DNA of 64,000 nt from Gemmatimonadetes bacterium T265 (GCA_019973575.1 BPUI01000001.1:1376342-1440341); one strand, 5' to 3'; shown: positions 42,833 through 51,717, counted from the stretch's first letter. Translations and numbers: made by a program. Notes: a model not told the origin generated them from the letters alone.

Positions 42833-45090
42833 GTACCGACGTCACGGGCACCCCCAGCCTCGGCGCGCCGAGCCCCGGAACGCCGAGCCTCGGCGCGCCG
42901 ATCGACCGCGTCGACGGGCACCTCAAGGTCACCGGCGGCGCGCGCTACACGGCCGAGATGCCGGTGGAGCGCGTCGCCCACGCGGTGATGGTGACGAGCA
43001 CCATCGCGCGCGGCCGCGTGCGGCACGCCGACACCGCGGCGGCCGAGCGCGCGCCGGGGGTGATCGCCGTGCTCACCCCCGCCAACGCGCTCAAGCTGCC
43101 GACGTCGGACAAGGCGCTCGGGCAGCCGCCCGAGGGGCGCAAGCTCACGACGCTGCAGGACGACAGGGTCTATTACAACGGCCAGCCGGTCGGCCTCGTC
43201 GTCGCCGACACCCTCGAGCACGCGATGGCCGCGGCGGAGCTCGTCCGCTTCACCTACGACGCCGAGCGCCCCGAGCTCGACATGGCGAGCGCGCCGCGCG
43301 GCTCGACGGCGAGCGGGCGTCCGGGCGGCGGCGAGCCGCCGTCGTCCAACCGCGGCGACGTGGACGCGGCCCTCGCGGCCGCCCCCGTGCGCGTCGACCA
43401 GACGTACACGACGCCCATCGAGCAGCACAACCCGATGGAGCTGCACGCGACGCTCGCTGTGTGGGACGGCGACCACCTCACACTCTACGACGCGACGCAG
43501 GGGATCTTCGGTGTGCGGAAGACGATCGCGAAGGCGTTCGGGCTGCCGCCGGAGAACGTGCGCGTCGTCTCGTACTTCGTCGGCGGCGGGTTCGGCTCCA
43601 AGGGCTCGGCGTGGTCGCACGTGCTGCTGTCTGCTATGGCCGCGCGGCAGCTCGGGCGGCCGGTCAAGCTCGTCCTCACGCGGCGGCAGATGTTCGGCCC
43701 CGTCGGCGCGCGCCCGCGCACCGTGCAGCGCGTCGAGCTGGGCGCGGAGCGCGACGGCGCGCTCACCGCGGTCCGCCACGTGAGCACGTCCAACACCTCG
43801 ATGCTCGAGGACTGGCTCGAGCCGTCGGCGGTGTCGACGCGCGTGATGTACGCGTCGCCCAACTGCCAGACCGACCACGTCCTCGCCCGCCTCAACCTCG
43901 GCACGCCCACCTTCATGCGCGCGCCCGGCGAGGCGAGCGGCACCTTCGCCGTCGAGAGCGCGATGGACGAGCTGGCCTACGCGCTCGGCATGGACCCGGT
44001 CGCGCTCCGGCTCAAGAACTACGCGGAGCGGGACCCGGAGAGCGGCAAGCCGTGGTCGAGCAAGTCGCTCCGCGAGTGCTACGCGTTAGGCGCCGAGCGG
44101 TTCGGGTGGGCGCGGCGCACGCCCGCGCCGCGCTCGATGACGGACGGGCGCTGGCTCGTCGGCTACGGGATGGCGACGGCGACCTACCCGACGCGTCGCG
44201 CCAAGGCGGAGGCGGCGGCGCGCATCCTCCCCGACGGAAGGGCGTGGGTGCGCGCGGGCTCGCAGGACATCGGCACCGGCACCTACACGGTGATGACGCA
44301 GGTCGCCGCCGACGCGTTGGGCATCGCGCCCGAGCGCGTCCGCTTCGAGCTCGGCGACACGAACATGCCCGAGAACCCGGGCTCCGGCGGTTCGCGCACC
44401 GCGGCGTCGACCGGGTCGGCGGTGCACGAGACCGCGCTCGCGGCGCGGCGCCTGGCCGTGCAGATGGCCGTCGCCGACGCCGCCTCGCCGCTCCACGGCG
44501 CGCGGGAAGAGGACGTGCGCGCGGGCGACGGCCGGCTCTTCCTCGCCGCCGACCCGTCGCGCGGCGAGACCTACGCCGCGCTGATCGCCCGCAACGGCGG
44601 CCGCCCGATCGAGGCGGCGAGCGCCGCGCAGCCGGGCGAGGAGGCCAAGCAGTACTCGATGCACGCCTGGGGCGCGGTGTTCACCGAGGTGCGCGTCGAC
44701 CGCGACCTCGGCGAGGTCCGCGTGCCGCGCGTCGTCGGCGTGTACGGCGTCGGCAACCGGCTCAACGCGAAGACCGCGCACAGCCAGCTCGTCGGCGGGC
44801 TCGTCTTCGGGGTCGGCATGGCGCTCATGGAGGAGGTGCACGTCGACCCCCGCCTCGGCCGCTACGTGAACGCCGACCTCGCCGACTACCACGTGCCGGT
44901 CAACGCGGACGTGCGGGAGGTCGACGTCCAGTTCGTCGACGAGCGGGACCCGTACGTGAACCCGTTAGGCATCAAGGGGATCGGCGAGATCGGCATCACC
45001 GGCGTCACGGCCGCCCTCGCCAACGCGGTCTATCACGCGACCGGCAAACGCGTGCGCGACCTGCCGCTCACCCCCGACAAGCTGCTCTGA
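42829..45090 (+). CDS. paoC: molybdenum cofactor-binding catalytic subunit (PaoC-like)
   Basis: 753 residues, xanthine-oxidase large-subunit family. 'RVDGHLKVTGGARYTAEMP' start, the ald_Xan_dh hammerhead, 'QHNPMELHATLAVWDGD', 'VVSYFVGGGFGSKGSAWSHV', 'TFMRAPGEASGTFAVESAMDELA', 'GSQDIGTGTYTVMTQVAADAL', 'GSGGSRTAASTGSAVHET' and, near the end, 'GIKGIGEIGITGVTAALANAV' with the catalytic Glu. Molybdopterin cytosine dinucleotide is the expected cofactor, given the mocA gene downstream. Substrate probably an aldehyde, by analogy only. The N-terminus has a short GTPSLGAP repeat. ATG overlaps the previous stop (ATGA). Confidence 0.92.
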   Translation: MSTDVTGTPSLGAPSPGTPSLGAPIDRVDGHLKVTGGARYTAEMPVERVAHAVMVTSTIARGRVRHADTAAAERAPGVIAVLTPANALKLPTSDKALGQPPEGRKLTTLQDDRVYYNGQPVGLVVADTLEHAMAAAELVRFTYDAERPELDMASAPRGSTASGRPGGGEPPSSNRGDVDAALAAAPVRVDQTYTTPIEQHNPMELHATLAVWDGDHLTLYDATQGIFGVRKTIAKAFGLPPENVRVVSYFVGGGFGSKGSAWSHVLLSAMAARQLGRPVKLVLTRRQMFGPVGARPRTVQRVELGAERDGALTAVRHVSTSNTSMLEDWLEPSAVSTRVMYASPNCQTDHVLARLNLGTPTFMRAPGEASGTFAVESAMDELAYALGMDPVALRLKNYAERDPESGKPWSSKSLRECYALGAERFGWARRTPAPRSMTDGRWLVGYGMATATYPTRRAKAEAAARILPDGRAWVRAGSQDIGTGTYTVMTQVAADALGIAPERVRFELGDTNMPENPGSGGSRTAASTGSAVHETALAARRLAVQMAVADAASPLHGAREEDVRAGDGRLFLAADPSRGETYAALIARNGGRPIEAASAAQPGEEAKQYSMHAWGAVFTEVRVDRDLGEVRVPRVVGVYGVGNRLNAKTAHSQLVGGLVFGVGMALMEEVHVDPRLGRYVNADLADYHVPVNADVREVDVQFVDERDPYVNPLGIKGIGEIGITGVTAALANAVYHATGKRVRDLPLTPDKLL

Positions 45091-45139
45091 GTGCGCGGCG
45101 GGCGACCCCTGGTGAGCGGCCGTCGGTGAGCGGCTCTCG

Positions 45140-46312
45140 GTGAGCGACCAGCGCGCGGTGGTCGCCGAGCTGGCCGAGCTGGCCGTGCGCGGCGAGCGGG
45201 TGGTACTGGCGAGCGTGGTCCGCGTCGTCGGCGCGGCGTACCGCGGCGTCGGCGCGCGCATGCTCGTGCGCGTCGACGGCACCACGGTCGGCATGGTGAG
45301 CGCGGGGTGCCTCGAGGCGGACCTCGTCGCGCACGCCGAGCGCGTGCGCGCGGGGGACGCGCCGGCGCTCGTCACCTACGACAACGGCGCCGACGAGGAC
45401 CTCGTCTGGAGCCTCGGCCTCGGTTGCGACGGCACAGTCGAGGTGCTGCTGGAACCGCTCGCGCCCGCGCGCGGCGCGTCGCTCGCCGCGCTGCTCGGAC
45501 GCGCGCTCGCCGGCGACGAGCCGGCGCGCCTGGCGACGGTGGTCCGCGCCGAAGGCGCGGGGGCGCCGGACGTCGGCGCGCGGGTGCTGGTCGCCCCGGG
45601 CAACGTCCCGCGCTGCGACGGCGGCTGGGGCGACGGCGTCGTACTCGCCCGCGTGCTCGCCGACGCGGCCGCGCCCGTCCCCGCGCCCGTGCCTAACACG
45701 CTCGACGTTGGCGGCGTGCGGGTCGCCGTCGAGCGCGTCGACCCGCCGGTGCGGCTCGTCGTCTGCGGGAGCGGGCCCGACGTGGTGCCCGTCGTCCGGC
45801 TCGCGGCCGGGCTCGGGTGGGACACGACCGTGGTCGCGCCGCACGCGGCTCCGGCCGGGCGCGCGGACCGCTTCCCCGGAGCGCGCACGGTCGCCTGCGA
45901 CGACCCGGCACGCGTGGCCGACGCGGTCGCGCTCGCCCCGCACACCGCGGCCGTCGTCATGTCGCACGACTACGCCCGCGACCGCGCCTACGTGGGCGCG
46001 CTGCTCGACTCGCCCGCGGGCTACGTCGGCGTGATGGGGCCGCGGCGGCGCACCGACCGCATGCTCGCCGACCTCGCCGCGGCCGGCCGCGCGTGGCCGG
46101 CCGAGCGCTTTGCGGCCCTCTACGCGCCCGTCGGCCTCGACGTCGGCGGCGACGGCCCCGACGCGATCGCCCTCGCGATCGTCGCCGAGGTGAGCGCGAC
46201 GGCGGGCGGCCGCGCGGGCGGGCACCTGCGCGAGCGGCGCGCTCCAATCCACGCGCCGCGCGAGGACGCCCGCGCCGACGCGCCCGCCGGGGCCGCCGGA
46301 CGCACGGCCTAA
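45140..46312 (+). CDS. xdhC: XdhC/CoxI-family molybdenum cofactor insertion factor
   Basis: 390 residues. N-terminal XdhC part 'VLASVVRVVGAAYRGVGARMLVRVDGTTVGMVSAGCLEADL' and 'NGADEDLVWSLGLGCDGTVEVLLEPL'; C-terminal Rossmann-like part 'LVVCGSGPDVVPVVRLAAGLGWDTTVV', 'AVVMSHDYARDRAYVGALL' and 'YVGVMGPRRRTDRML', closing with 'GLDVGGDGPDAIALAIVAEV'. The family binds mature Mo cofactor and inserts it into hydroxylases (PaoD in E. coli). Start at the third of three tandem GTGAGCG words (45112-45146), so the exact start is uncertain by a few codons. Confidence 0.9.
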   Translation: MSDQRAVVAELAELAVRGERVVLASVVRVVGAAYRGVGARMLVRVDGTTVGMVSAGCLEADLVAHAERVRAGDAPALVTYDNGADEDLVWSLGLGCDGTVEVLLEPLAPARGASLAALLGRALAGDEPARLATVVRAEGAGAPDVGARVLVAPGNVPRCDGGWGDGVVLARVLADAAAPVPAPVPNTLDVGGVRVAVERVDPPVRLVVCGSGPDVVPVVRLAAGLGWDTTVVAPHAAPAGRADRFPGARTVACDDPARVADAVALAPHTAAVVMSHDYARDRAYVGALLDSPAGYVGVMGPRRRTDRMLADLAAAGRAWPAERFAALYAPVGLDVGGDGPDAIALAIVAEVSATAGGRAGGHLRERRAPIHAPREDARADAPAGAAGRTA

Positions 46313-46326
46313 CGGACGGGCCGGCG

Positions 46327-46917
46327 GTGGCGCGCGTCGGGGCGGTCGTGCTCGCCGCGGGCGCGTCGACGCGGCTCGGGCGCCCCAAACAGCTCGTGCC
46401 CTACGCGGGCGAACCGCTCGTCCGCCGCGCCGTGCGGGCCGCGGTCGACGCCGGCGCGCGGCCGGTCGTCGTCGTCCTCGGCGCGCACGCCGACGCGGTC
46501 GCGCCCGCGCTCGACGGCGTGGCGGGCGTGCGGGTCGTCGTGCACGCGCGGTGGCGCGACGGGCTCGGCGCCTCGATCGCGGCCGGGGTGCGCGCGCTCG
46601 ACGGCGCGGCCGGCGCCGCCCTGGACGGCGTACTGGTGGCCGTCTGCGACCAGCCGCTCGTCGACGCGGAGGCGTTAGGCGCGCTGCTCGCGGCGTTCGG
46701 CGGCCCGGGCGCGGTCGTGGCCGCCGCCTACGCGGACACGCTCGGCGTGCCCGCCGTCGTCGGGCGCGACCACCTGGACGCGCTGCGGACGCTCGCGGGC
46801 GACGCCGGCGCGGGGCGGTGGCTGCGCGCGCACGCGGGGCTCGTCACCCCGGTCGCACTCCCCGCCGCGGCGCTCGACGTCGACACCCCGGAGGACGTCG
46901 CACGGCTGGCGCGGTAG
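46327..46917 (+). CDS. mocA: molybdenum cofactor cytidylyltransferase-like nucleotidyltransferase
   Basis: 196 residues. 'VVLAAGASTRLGRPKQLVPYAG' is the NTP-binding loop of the MobA/MocA/IspD fold, 'GLGASIAAGVRAL' the base-selecting segment and 'VLVAVCDQPLVDAEAL' the metal-binding Asp region. The QLVPYAGEPLVRRAV variant is typical of MocA, which adds CMP to molybdopterin to form the cofactor of PaoC-type enzymes. GTG start 15 bp after xdhC. Last gene of the five-gene operon. Confidence 0.88.
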   Translation: MARVGAVVLAAGASTRLGRPKQLVPYAGEPLVRRAVRAAVDAGARPVVVVLGAHADAVAPALDGVAGVRVVVHARWRDGLGASIAAGVRALDGAAGAALDGVLVAVCDQPLVDAEALGALLAAFGGPGAVVAAAYADTLGVPAVVGRDHLDALRTLAGDAGAGRWLRAHAGLVTPVALPAAALDVDTPEDVARLAR

Positions 46918-46966
46918 CCGCCGCGGCTGTCACCGGGTAGAGCGCCGCCGCCGTGCGCCGCGCCGG

Positions 46967-47257
46967 TTACCGCGCCGGCGGCGTTCCCGGCGTGGTCGGG
47001 GCGCCCGGAGTCGTCGGGCTACCCGGCGTCGTCGGGCTACCTGGCGTCGTCGGCGTACCCGGCGTCGTCGGCGCGCCGGGGGTCGTCGGCGTTCCCGTCG
47101 TCGGGCCGGGCGTCCCCGGCGCGGTCGTCGGGGTGGGCGAGGTCGTCGGCGGCGTGGACGAGGACGTCGTCGACGCGCAGCGCGCGGCCGCCACGGACAG
47201 CGCAGCGGCCATCAAGCTCCGGCTGATCCGGCGGGTGGTATGACGCGAGATCGACAT
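46967..47257 (-). CDS. small exported Pro/Thr repeat protein, putative
   Basis: 96 residues: a basic start, hydrophobic segment 'SLMAAALSVAAARC' that could be a lipoprotein signal, then Ser/Thr and at least five copies of the six-residue repeat (T/S/A)PTTPG encoded by an 18-bp tandem repeat at about 46980-47115. Low-complexity surface tether or spurious frame: the opposite strand is also open across the repeat (Gly-Val-Pro), but without a signal peptide. No good ribosome-binding site was found. Confidence 0.4.
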   Translation of the reverse strand: MSISRHTTRRISRSLMAAALSVAAARCASTTSSSTPPTTSPTPTTAPGTPGPTTGTPTTPGAPTTPGTPTTPGSPTTPGSPTTPGAPTTPGTPPAR

Positions 47258-47436
47258 GGAGACGCTCTGGTGAGAGGGGAAGACCGCCGCTCCGGACCGG
47301 GAGCCGGCGGTCGGTCCCACCACGCCGAGCGTCGGCCGGGACCTGACGGAATCGTCACGCAAGACGACGTCCACGGCCCTTTTCCCTCATCGACTGCGTC
47401 ACACGGCGGATGACGTTGTGGGCGGCGGGACCGCAC

Positions 47437-47898
47437 TCAGCCGAGATCCAGCCGGTACCGACAGGGTCCGCCCTCCCCCGCGACGAGCACCCCGCCGAGC
47501 CGCTCGCACGTCCGCCGCGACGCGGCGTTGTCCACGGCGCAGAGGATCCACAGCGGGTCGAGCCCGTGCGCGCGGGCGAGCGGAAGCAGGAGCCGCCCCG
47601 CACGCGCCGCGTACCCGCGGCCGCGCCACGCCGGCTCGACGAAGTACCCGACGTGCCCGGTCGAGCGGTCGAGCGCGCCGCCGAGGTCCACGCGCAGCTC
47701 GATCCCGCCGACGCGGCGGCCGCCGACCCGGAGCGAAAAGTGGTAGGCCGGGATCCACCCACGGCCCGGGTCCGCGGGCGAGCGGTAGTCGAGGGACAGC
47801 GTCAGGTCGCCGTCGCACAACGGGCCCGGATCGCGGAACGTGAACGGGGCGCGCAGATTCGCCACCCGCGCCGGCCGGCGCATCCTCCGACGCCTCAC
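47437..47898 (-). CDS. GNAT-family N-acetyltransferase
   Basis: 153 residues. Strands 'LTLSLDYRSP', 'YHFSLRVGGRRVGGIELRVDLG', then 'TGHVGYFVEPAWRGRGYAARAGRLLLPLAR' containing the acetyl-CoA loop (R-G-x-G-x-A), and 'PLWILCAVDNAASRRTCERLGG' give the complete GNAT fold. The RimJ/RimL-like subgroup is likely; substrate unknown. GTG start overlaps the TGA of the DNA ligase gene (GTGA), so it is coupled as the second gene of that unit. Confidence 0.85.
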   Translation of the reverse strand: MRRRRMRRPARVANLRAPFTFRDPGPLCDGDLTLSLDYRSPADPGRGWIPAYHFSLRVGGRRVGGIELRVDLGGALDRSTGHVGYFVEPAWRGRGYAARAGRLLLPLARAHGLDPLWILCAVDNAASRRTCERLGGVLVAGEGGPCRYRLDLG

Positions 47899-49610
47899 GC
47901 CCCGCCCTCCCCCGCGAGCGCGCGCACCGCGGCGAGCGTGTCCACCTCGGCCGCCGGCTTGTCGTCGCGCACCCGCAGGATGCGCGGGAAGCGGAGTGCG
48001 TACCCCGCCTTATGGCGCGCGCTCTTCTGCACCACGTCGAACGTGACCTCGAGCACCACCTCCGGCCGCACCTGCTGGTACCGCCCGAACTTCTGGACGG
48101 TGAGCCCTCGCAGCCGCTCGGTCAGCTCGGCGATCTCCGCGTCGGTGAGGCCGTTGTACGCCTTGCCGACCGTGAGCAGTGTCGGGTCGTCCTCCGACGC
48201 GCGCACGGCGAACGTGTAGTCGGAGAGAAACTTCGCGCGCCGCCCGTGCCCCCACTCCGCGCCGACGACCACGACGTCGAGCGTGGCGAGCGCCTTCTTG
48301 AGCTTGATCCACAGCTTGCCGCGGCGCCCCGGCGTGTACGGCGAGCCGAGCGCCTTCGCGATGATCCCCTCGTTCCCCGCCGCGCGTGCCTCCGCGAACG
48401 CGGCCTCGACCTCCGCCGCCGTCGCGACGAGCCGCCGCGGCGTGAGGCGCGCGTACAGCACCGGCCCCTGCGCCTCGGGCCAGGGGAGCGCCGCGAGGCG
48501 CGCCCGCCGCTCCTCGTAGGGCTCCTCGATCACCAGCGCCCCGTCCCAGGCGAGCGCGTCGTAGGCGACGAACTGCACCGGCACCTCCGCGCGGACCGCC
48601 GCGTCGGGCGTCTTGCGGCCGAGCCGGCGCTGCATGGCGGTGAACGGGAGCGCGCGCCGGGGGTCGGCGGGGTCGTAGGCGAGCAGCTCGCCGTCGAGGA
48701 TGACCCCCCCGCCTGTGCGCGCGCCTAACGCTTCCAGCGCGCCCGCGACCTCGGGGTAGCCGTGCGTGATCTCGTCGAGCGTGCGCGAGTAGAGGGCGGC
48801 GCGCACGGCGCCGCCCGCGCCCGGCCCGACGTGCGCCTGGGCGCGGATGCCGTCGTACTTGTCCTCGACCGCGAACGGCGCGGGGAGCGCCGCGGCGATC
48901 GCCTCCGCCGTCTCGAGCGGCTGGGCGAGCATGAACCCCACGGGGTGAAAGAGCGCGAGCCGCGCCTCGGCCAGCCGCCCGCCGCGCGCGAGCACCGCGA
49001 CCTCGCCGACGTCGCCGCGCAGCAGGTTGGCGTGGCGGACCTCGCCTAACGTCCCCCCGAACGCCCGCGCGAGCGCCTCCTCGACCTGCGCCTCCTTGAG
49101 CCCGATCCGCAGCTCGCCGCTGCCGAGCAGGAGCTTGACGGCGTACTGCGCCTCCGCCGGGCCCAACGCGGCGAGCAGGTCGCGCACCCGGTCGCGCTTC
49201 GCGTGGGCGCCGCGCGTGGCGGCGAGCGCGTCGAACGCGGCGGCGACCTCCGGGAGCGTCATCCCGCTCGGCGCGGGCGGCGGCTCGCGCTCCTCCCACA
49301 GCAGCCGCGCGACGTCGCCCAGGTCGCCCACCGCGACCACCCGCGGGTGCAGCGCCTCGCGCGTGGTGCCCGCCACGGCGCACAACGCGTCGCTCACCGC
49401 CGCGCCGCCGACGCTCGTCGTGCGCTGGTCGTGGCGCGGGAAGGGCAGGCCCGAGAAGAAGCGCGCCGCGACCGCGAGCGCCGAGTCGTCGAGCGTCGGG
49501 AAGTAGGCCTCGAGCGCGGCGCTCTTTTCGAGGCGTTTGGTCGTCGCACGCACCGCGTCGGCGGTGGCGCACCAGCGCTGGAAGGTCGCGGGAGGGGGCG
49601 CGTCGGTCAC
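47895..49610 (-). CDS. ATP-dependent DNA ligase
   Basis: 571 residues. N-terminal DNA-binding domain of the ligase_A_N type (about 20-215: 'LPFPRHDQRTTSVGG', 'KRDRVRDLLAALGPAEAQYAVKLLLG', 'LRIGLKEAQVEEALARAFGG'). The adenylation domain has motif I 'EDKYDGIRAQAHV' with nucleophile K251, motif III 'VILDGELLAYDP', motif IV 'NEGIIAKALGSPYTPG' and motif V 'LWIKLKKALATLDVVVVGAEWGHG'. A C-terminal OB fold follows ('FLSDYTFAVRA', 'GLTVQKFGRYQQVRPEVVLEVTFDVVQKSARH'). Seals nicks in repair; bacteria normally rely on NAD-dependent LigA for replication. GTG 49610 chosen as start of the conserved domain. A repeat element lies 58 bp upstream. Confidence 0.93.
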   Translation of the reverse strand: MTDAPPPATFQRWCATADAVRATTKRLEKSAALEAYFPTLDDSALAVAARFFSGLPFPRHDQRTTSVGGAAVSDALCAVAGTTREALHPRVVAVGDLGDVARLLWEEREPPPAPSGMTLPEVAAAFDALAATRGAHAKRDRVRDLLAALGPAEAQYAVKLLLGSGELRIGLKEAQVEEALARAFGGTLGEVRHANLLRGDVGEVAVLARGGRLAEARLALFHPVGFMLAQPLETAEAIAAALPAPFAVEDKYDGIRAQAHVGPGAGGAVRAALYSRTLDEITHGYPEVAGALEALGARTGGGVILDGELLAYDPADPRRALPFTAMQRRLGRKTPDAAVRAEVPVQFVAYDALAWDGALVIEEPYEERRARLAALPWPEAQGPVLYARLTPRRLVATAAEVEAAFAEARAAGNEGIIAKALGSPYTPGRRGKLWIKLKKALATLDVVVVGAEWGHGRRAKFLSDYTFAVRASEDDPTLLTVGKAYNGLTDAEIAELTERLRGLTVQKFGRYQQVRPEVVLEVTFDVVQKSARHKAGYALRFPRILRVRDDKPAAEVDTLAAVRALAGEGGA

Positions 49611-49667
49611 GACACGGAGGGAGGCAGGACGCGCACCAGCGGGAGGAATCGGGAGGGCGGAGCGGGG

Positions 49668-49872
49668 CGTTCGGGGCGGGAAGGGCGACGGGTGGGGCAG
49701 AGCCAGCGGGGCGACACCCACGGCGCCCATGACGCGGGGCGGCAGCGGCGGCCGGGTCGGGCACGGCCGGGGAGAGCTGCCCCAACCCCTGTTGTGCAAG
49801 CGGCCGCTCGTCCCGTCCCGTGCGTTCGCCCCGCCACCCACGCCCCACCCGTCGCCCTTCCCGCCCCGAACG
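49668..49872. repeat. hairpin-bearing intergenic element, copy B
   Basis: Outer arms 49668-49698 and 49842-49872 are a perfect 31-bp inverted repeat around a 143-bp interior. The interior shares GCGGCGGCCGGGTCGGG (49745-49761) with copy A, and GCGGGGCGACACCC and GACGCGGGGCGG with copy C; the outer CGTTCGGGGC is also in copy C. It occupies the 298-bp gap between the DNA ligase start and the flavoprotein stop. No coding content is visible. Confidence 0.75.
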
Positions 49873-49908
49873 ATCCGTCGCTCTACCCGCCCGGCCAAAC
49901 ACCCTCCG

Positions 49909-51408
49909 TTAGGCCCTCCCCCCGAGCACCCCTTCTGCCGCGAGCATTCCCCCCCTCGCCGCCCCTTCGAGCGAACTCGAATGCGCCGTCTCGCTCGCCC
50001 GCCACAACCCCGGCAGCTCCGTCCCCCCCCCCGTCCTCCTCCCCTTCGTCCCCGGCGGCTGCGCGAACTGCGCGTACCCCACCCGCTCCACCGCCACCGG
50101 GGCCAGCGCCGGCACCGGCCCGAGTCCCGCCGCGCGGCGCATCCCCGCCAGCTCCGCGAGCATCCGCGCCGCGAGCACGTCGTCGTCGAGCGCGGCCGCC
50201 GCCCCGACCGCGCTCGCGGCGAGCAGGTGGCGGCCGTGCGGCGCGTCCGCGGCCGCGTACTCGGGCGCGACGTCGGTGAGCGTGACCGCGTGGCTCACCG
50301 CCGGCCGCGGCTCGCCCCCAGTCGACGCGCCGTGCTCCGCGTGCTCGTGGCGCTGCTCGTGGCTCCGCTCGTGGCCCGACGCGTTGAGCCAGATCGCCCG
50401 CCCGGGGAGCGGCGCCTCGTGCGCGGCGAAGTAGAGCGTCGTCGAGCCGAGCGCGTCGGGGCGCCCGTCGAGGGCGACGCCGGCGGTCGCGGCGAGGCGG
50501 GCCGCAGCCGGCGGCTCGGCGGCGAGCACGACGTCGGCGGCCGCGAGGTGCTCGCCGTCGCTCGTCACCACGCCCCGCGCGCGCCCGCCGTCCGCGCGCA
50601 CCGCGGCCACCGTCACGCGCGTGCGCAGCGCGCCGGGCGGCAGCCCCGCCGCGAGCCGCGCGGCCACCGCGCCGATCCCCGCCGCCGGGACGACCGCGTC
50701 TCCCTCGGACAGCATCTTGAACGTGAAGAGCAGGATCGCCGCGCTCGTGCCGAGGGCGGGGTCGAGCAGGATGCCGCCGTAGAACGGCGCGAAGAAGCGC
50801 GCGATCGCGTGGGGCGTGAAGCCGCGCGCGGCGAGGAACGCGCGGGCCGTCGTCCGGTCGTAGCGGTCCGCGAAGCACTCGTCGACCGAGAGCGACGTCG
50901 CGAGCCGCTTGAGGGCGAGCACGCGCAGCTTGTCGCCGAGCGGGAGTGCGCGGGCGAGCGCGGTGCCGGCGAGCATGCGCAGGCTGTCGAGCGGCGCGCG
51001 GAGCGGGGCGCGGAACGCGTCGCCCACGTACGACGCCCCGCCGGCCGTGACGACGCGGGCGGCGGGCGCGAACCGGCGGAGCGCGAGGCCCGCGTCGTCC
51101 TCCCGCGCGTCGCCCGCGAGGGGGGCGAGGCCCAGCGCGGCGCCTAACACCGGGTACGCGGTGAAGAGCACTTGGAAGCCGCGGTCGACCGTGTAGCCGT
51201 CGACGATTCGCGAGCGCGCGCGCCCGCCCGGCTCCGCTTCGCGCTCGAGCACGAGCACCCGCCGCCCGGCCCGGTGGAGCGCGCGGGCGCAGACGAGGCC
51301 CGCGATCCCGGCGCCGACGACGATCACCGGGTCGTCGATCACCGGGTCGTCGATCACCGGGTCGTCGTCCGGCGTCACGCGCCTCGGCGGCGCCGGCTGC
51401 GACGGCAT
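49909..51408 (-). CDS. FAD-dependent amine-oxidase/desaturase-like oxidoreductase
   Basis: 499 residues. Dinucleotide-binding start 'VIVVGAGIAGLVCARALHRAGRRVLVLEREAEPGGRARS' (GxGxxG and the downstream GG-R), 'TVDRGFQVLF', 'FFAPFYGGILLDPALGTS' and a C-terminal FAD-contact 'LPGLWRASETAHSSSLEGAARGGMLAAE'. The overall layout matches the NAD(P)-binding Rossmann/amine oxidase family that includes protoporphyrinogen oxidases and phytoene desaturases. Substrate unknown. Before the Rossmann fold the peptide DDPVI is repeated three times, encoded by a 15-bp tandem repeat. A His/Glu-rich insertion (ASGHERSHEQRHEHAEHGAS) sits around residue 345. Confidence 0.85.
   Translation of the reverse strand: MPSQPAPPRRVTPDDDPVIDDPVIDDPVIVVGAGIAGLVCARALHRAGRRVLVLEREAEPGGRARSRIVDGYTVDRGFQVLFTAYPVLGAALGLAPLAGDAREDDAGLALRRFAPAARVVTAGGASYVGDAFRAPLRAPLDSLRMLAGTALARALPLGDKLRVLALKRLATSLSVDECFADRYDRTTARAFLAARGFTPHAIARFFAPFYGGILLDPALGTSAAILLFTFKMLSEGDAVVPAAGIGAVAARLAAGLPPGALRTRVTVAAVRADGGRARGVVTSDGEHLAAADVVLAAEPPAAARLAATAGVALDGRPDALGSTTLYFAAHEAPLPGRAIWLNASGHERSHEQRHEHAEHGASTGGEPRPAVSHAVTLTDVAPEYAAADAPHGRHLLAASAVGAAAALDDDVLAARMLAELAGMRRAAGLGPVPALAPVAVERVGYAQFAQPPGTKGRRTGGGTELPGLWRASETAHSSSLEGAARGGMLAAEGVLGGRA
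51321..51365. repeat. 15-bp tandem repeat within the flavoprotein gene
   Basis: Three perfect copies of CGATCACCGGGTCGT encode the DDPVI repeat just ahead of the FAD-binding loop. Copy number could vary by slippage without breaking the frame. Confidence 0.9.
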
Positions 51409-51438
51409 GCGAGGTCGGTCATGGTAGGCCCAAACGCA

Positions 51439-51471
51439 CGGCGGGGGGCTGGAAGATCCAGCCCCCCGCCG
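51439..51471 (-). terminator. terminator of the cold-shock gene
   Basis: A 15-bp perfect stem (51439-51453 with 51457-51471) with a 3-nt loop, followed on the minus strand by TGCGTTTGGG. It lies 31 bp after the csp stop and 31 bp before the downstream flavoprotein start. Confidence 0.75.
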
Positions 51472-51501
51472 CGGTCCCGCTGACGGCCGCCTCGCGAATG
51501 C

Positions 51502-51717
51502 TTAGCGGGCGCCGACGCGTGAGACGTTCTCGGCCGCCGGGCCCTTCTGGCCCTGCACGATCTCGAACTCCACCGGGTCACCCTCGGCCAGCGTCTTGAA
51601 GCCCTGGCCCTGGATGGCGCTGTAGTGGACGAAGCAGTCCTTCGTGCCGTTGTCGGGCGTGATGAACCCAAAGCCCTTGGCGTCGTTGAACCACTTCACC
51701 TTGCCGGTCGTACGCAT
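51502..51717 (-). CDS. csp: cold-shock domain protein
   Basis: 71 residues, one CspA-type OB fold with RNP1 'KGFGFI' and RNP2 'CFVHYSAI' (Cys where most relatives have Val). '[20 protein letters not shown]' and '[20 protein letters not shown]' are diagnostic. Binds single-stranded RNA/DNA as a chaperone. GAGGAG lies 9 bp upstream of the ATG. A promoter-like pair at 51839-51867 implies a 5' leader of over 100 nt, as is usual for cold-shock mRNAs, and a stem-loop terminator ends the unit. Confidence 0.95.
   Translation of the reverse strand: MRTTGKVKWFNDAKGFGFITPDNGTKDCFVHYSAIQGQGFKTLAEGDPVEFEIVQGQKGPAAENVSRVGAR

Noticed and set aside
45112-45146. Three GTGAGCG words before xdhC as a regulatory repeat
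   Set aside because: Spacing is about 14 bp but only three short copies exist, one of which is the start codon itself; more likely a small slippage duplication.
46953-47243. Plus-strand frame of Gly-Val-Pro repeats as a gene
   Set aside because: It is the reverse reading of an 18-bp tandem repeat, has no signal peptide or domain, and the minus-strand frame with a possible lipoprotein signal is more plausible, though weak as well.
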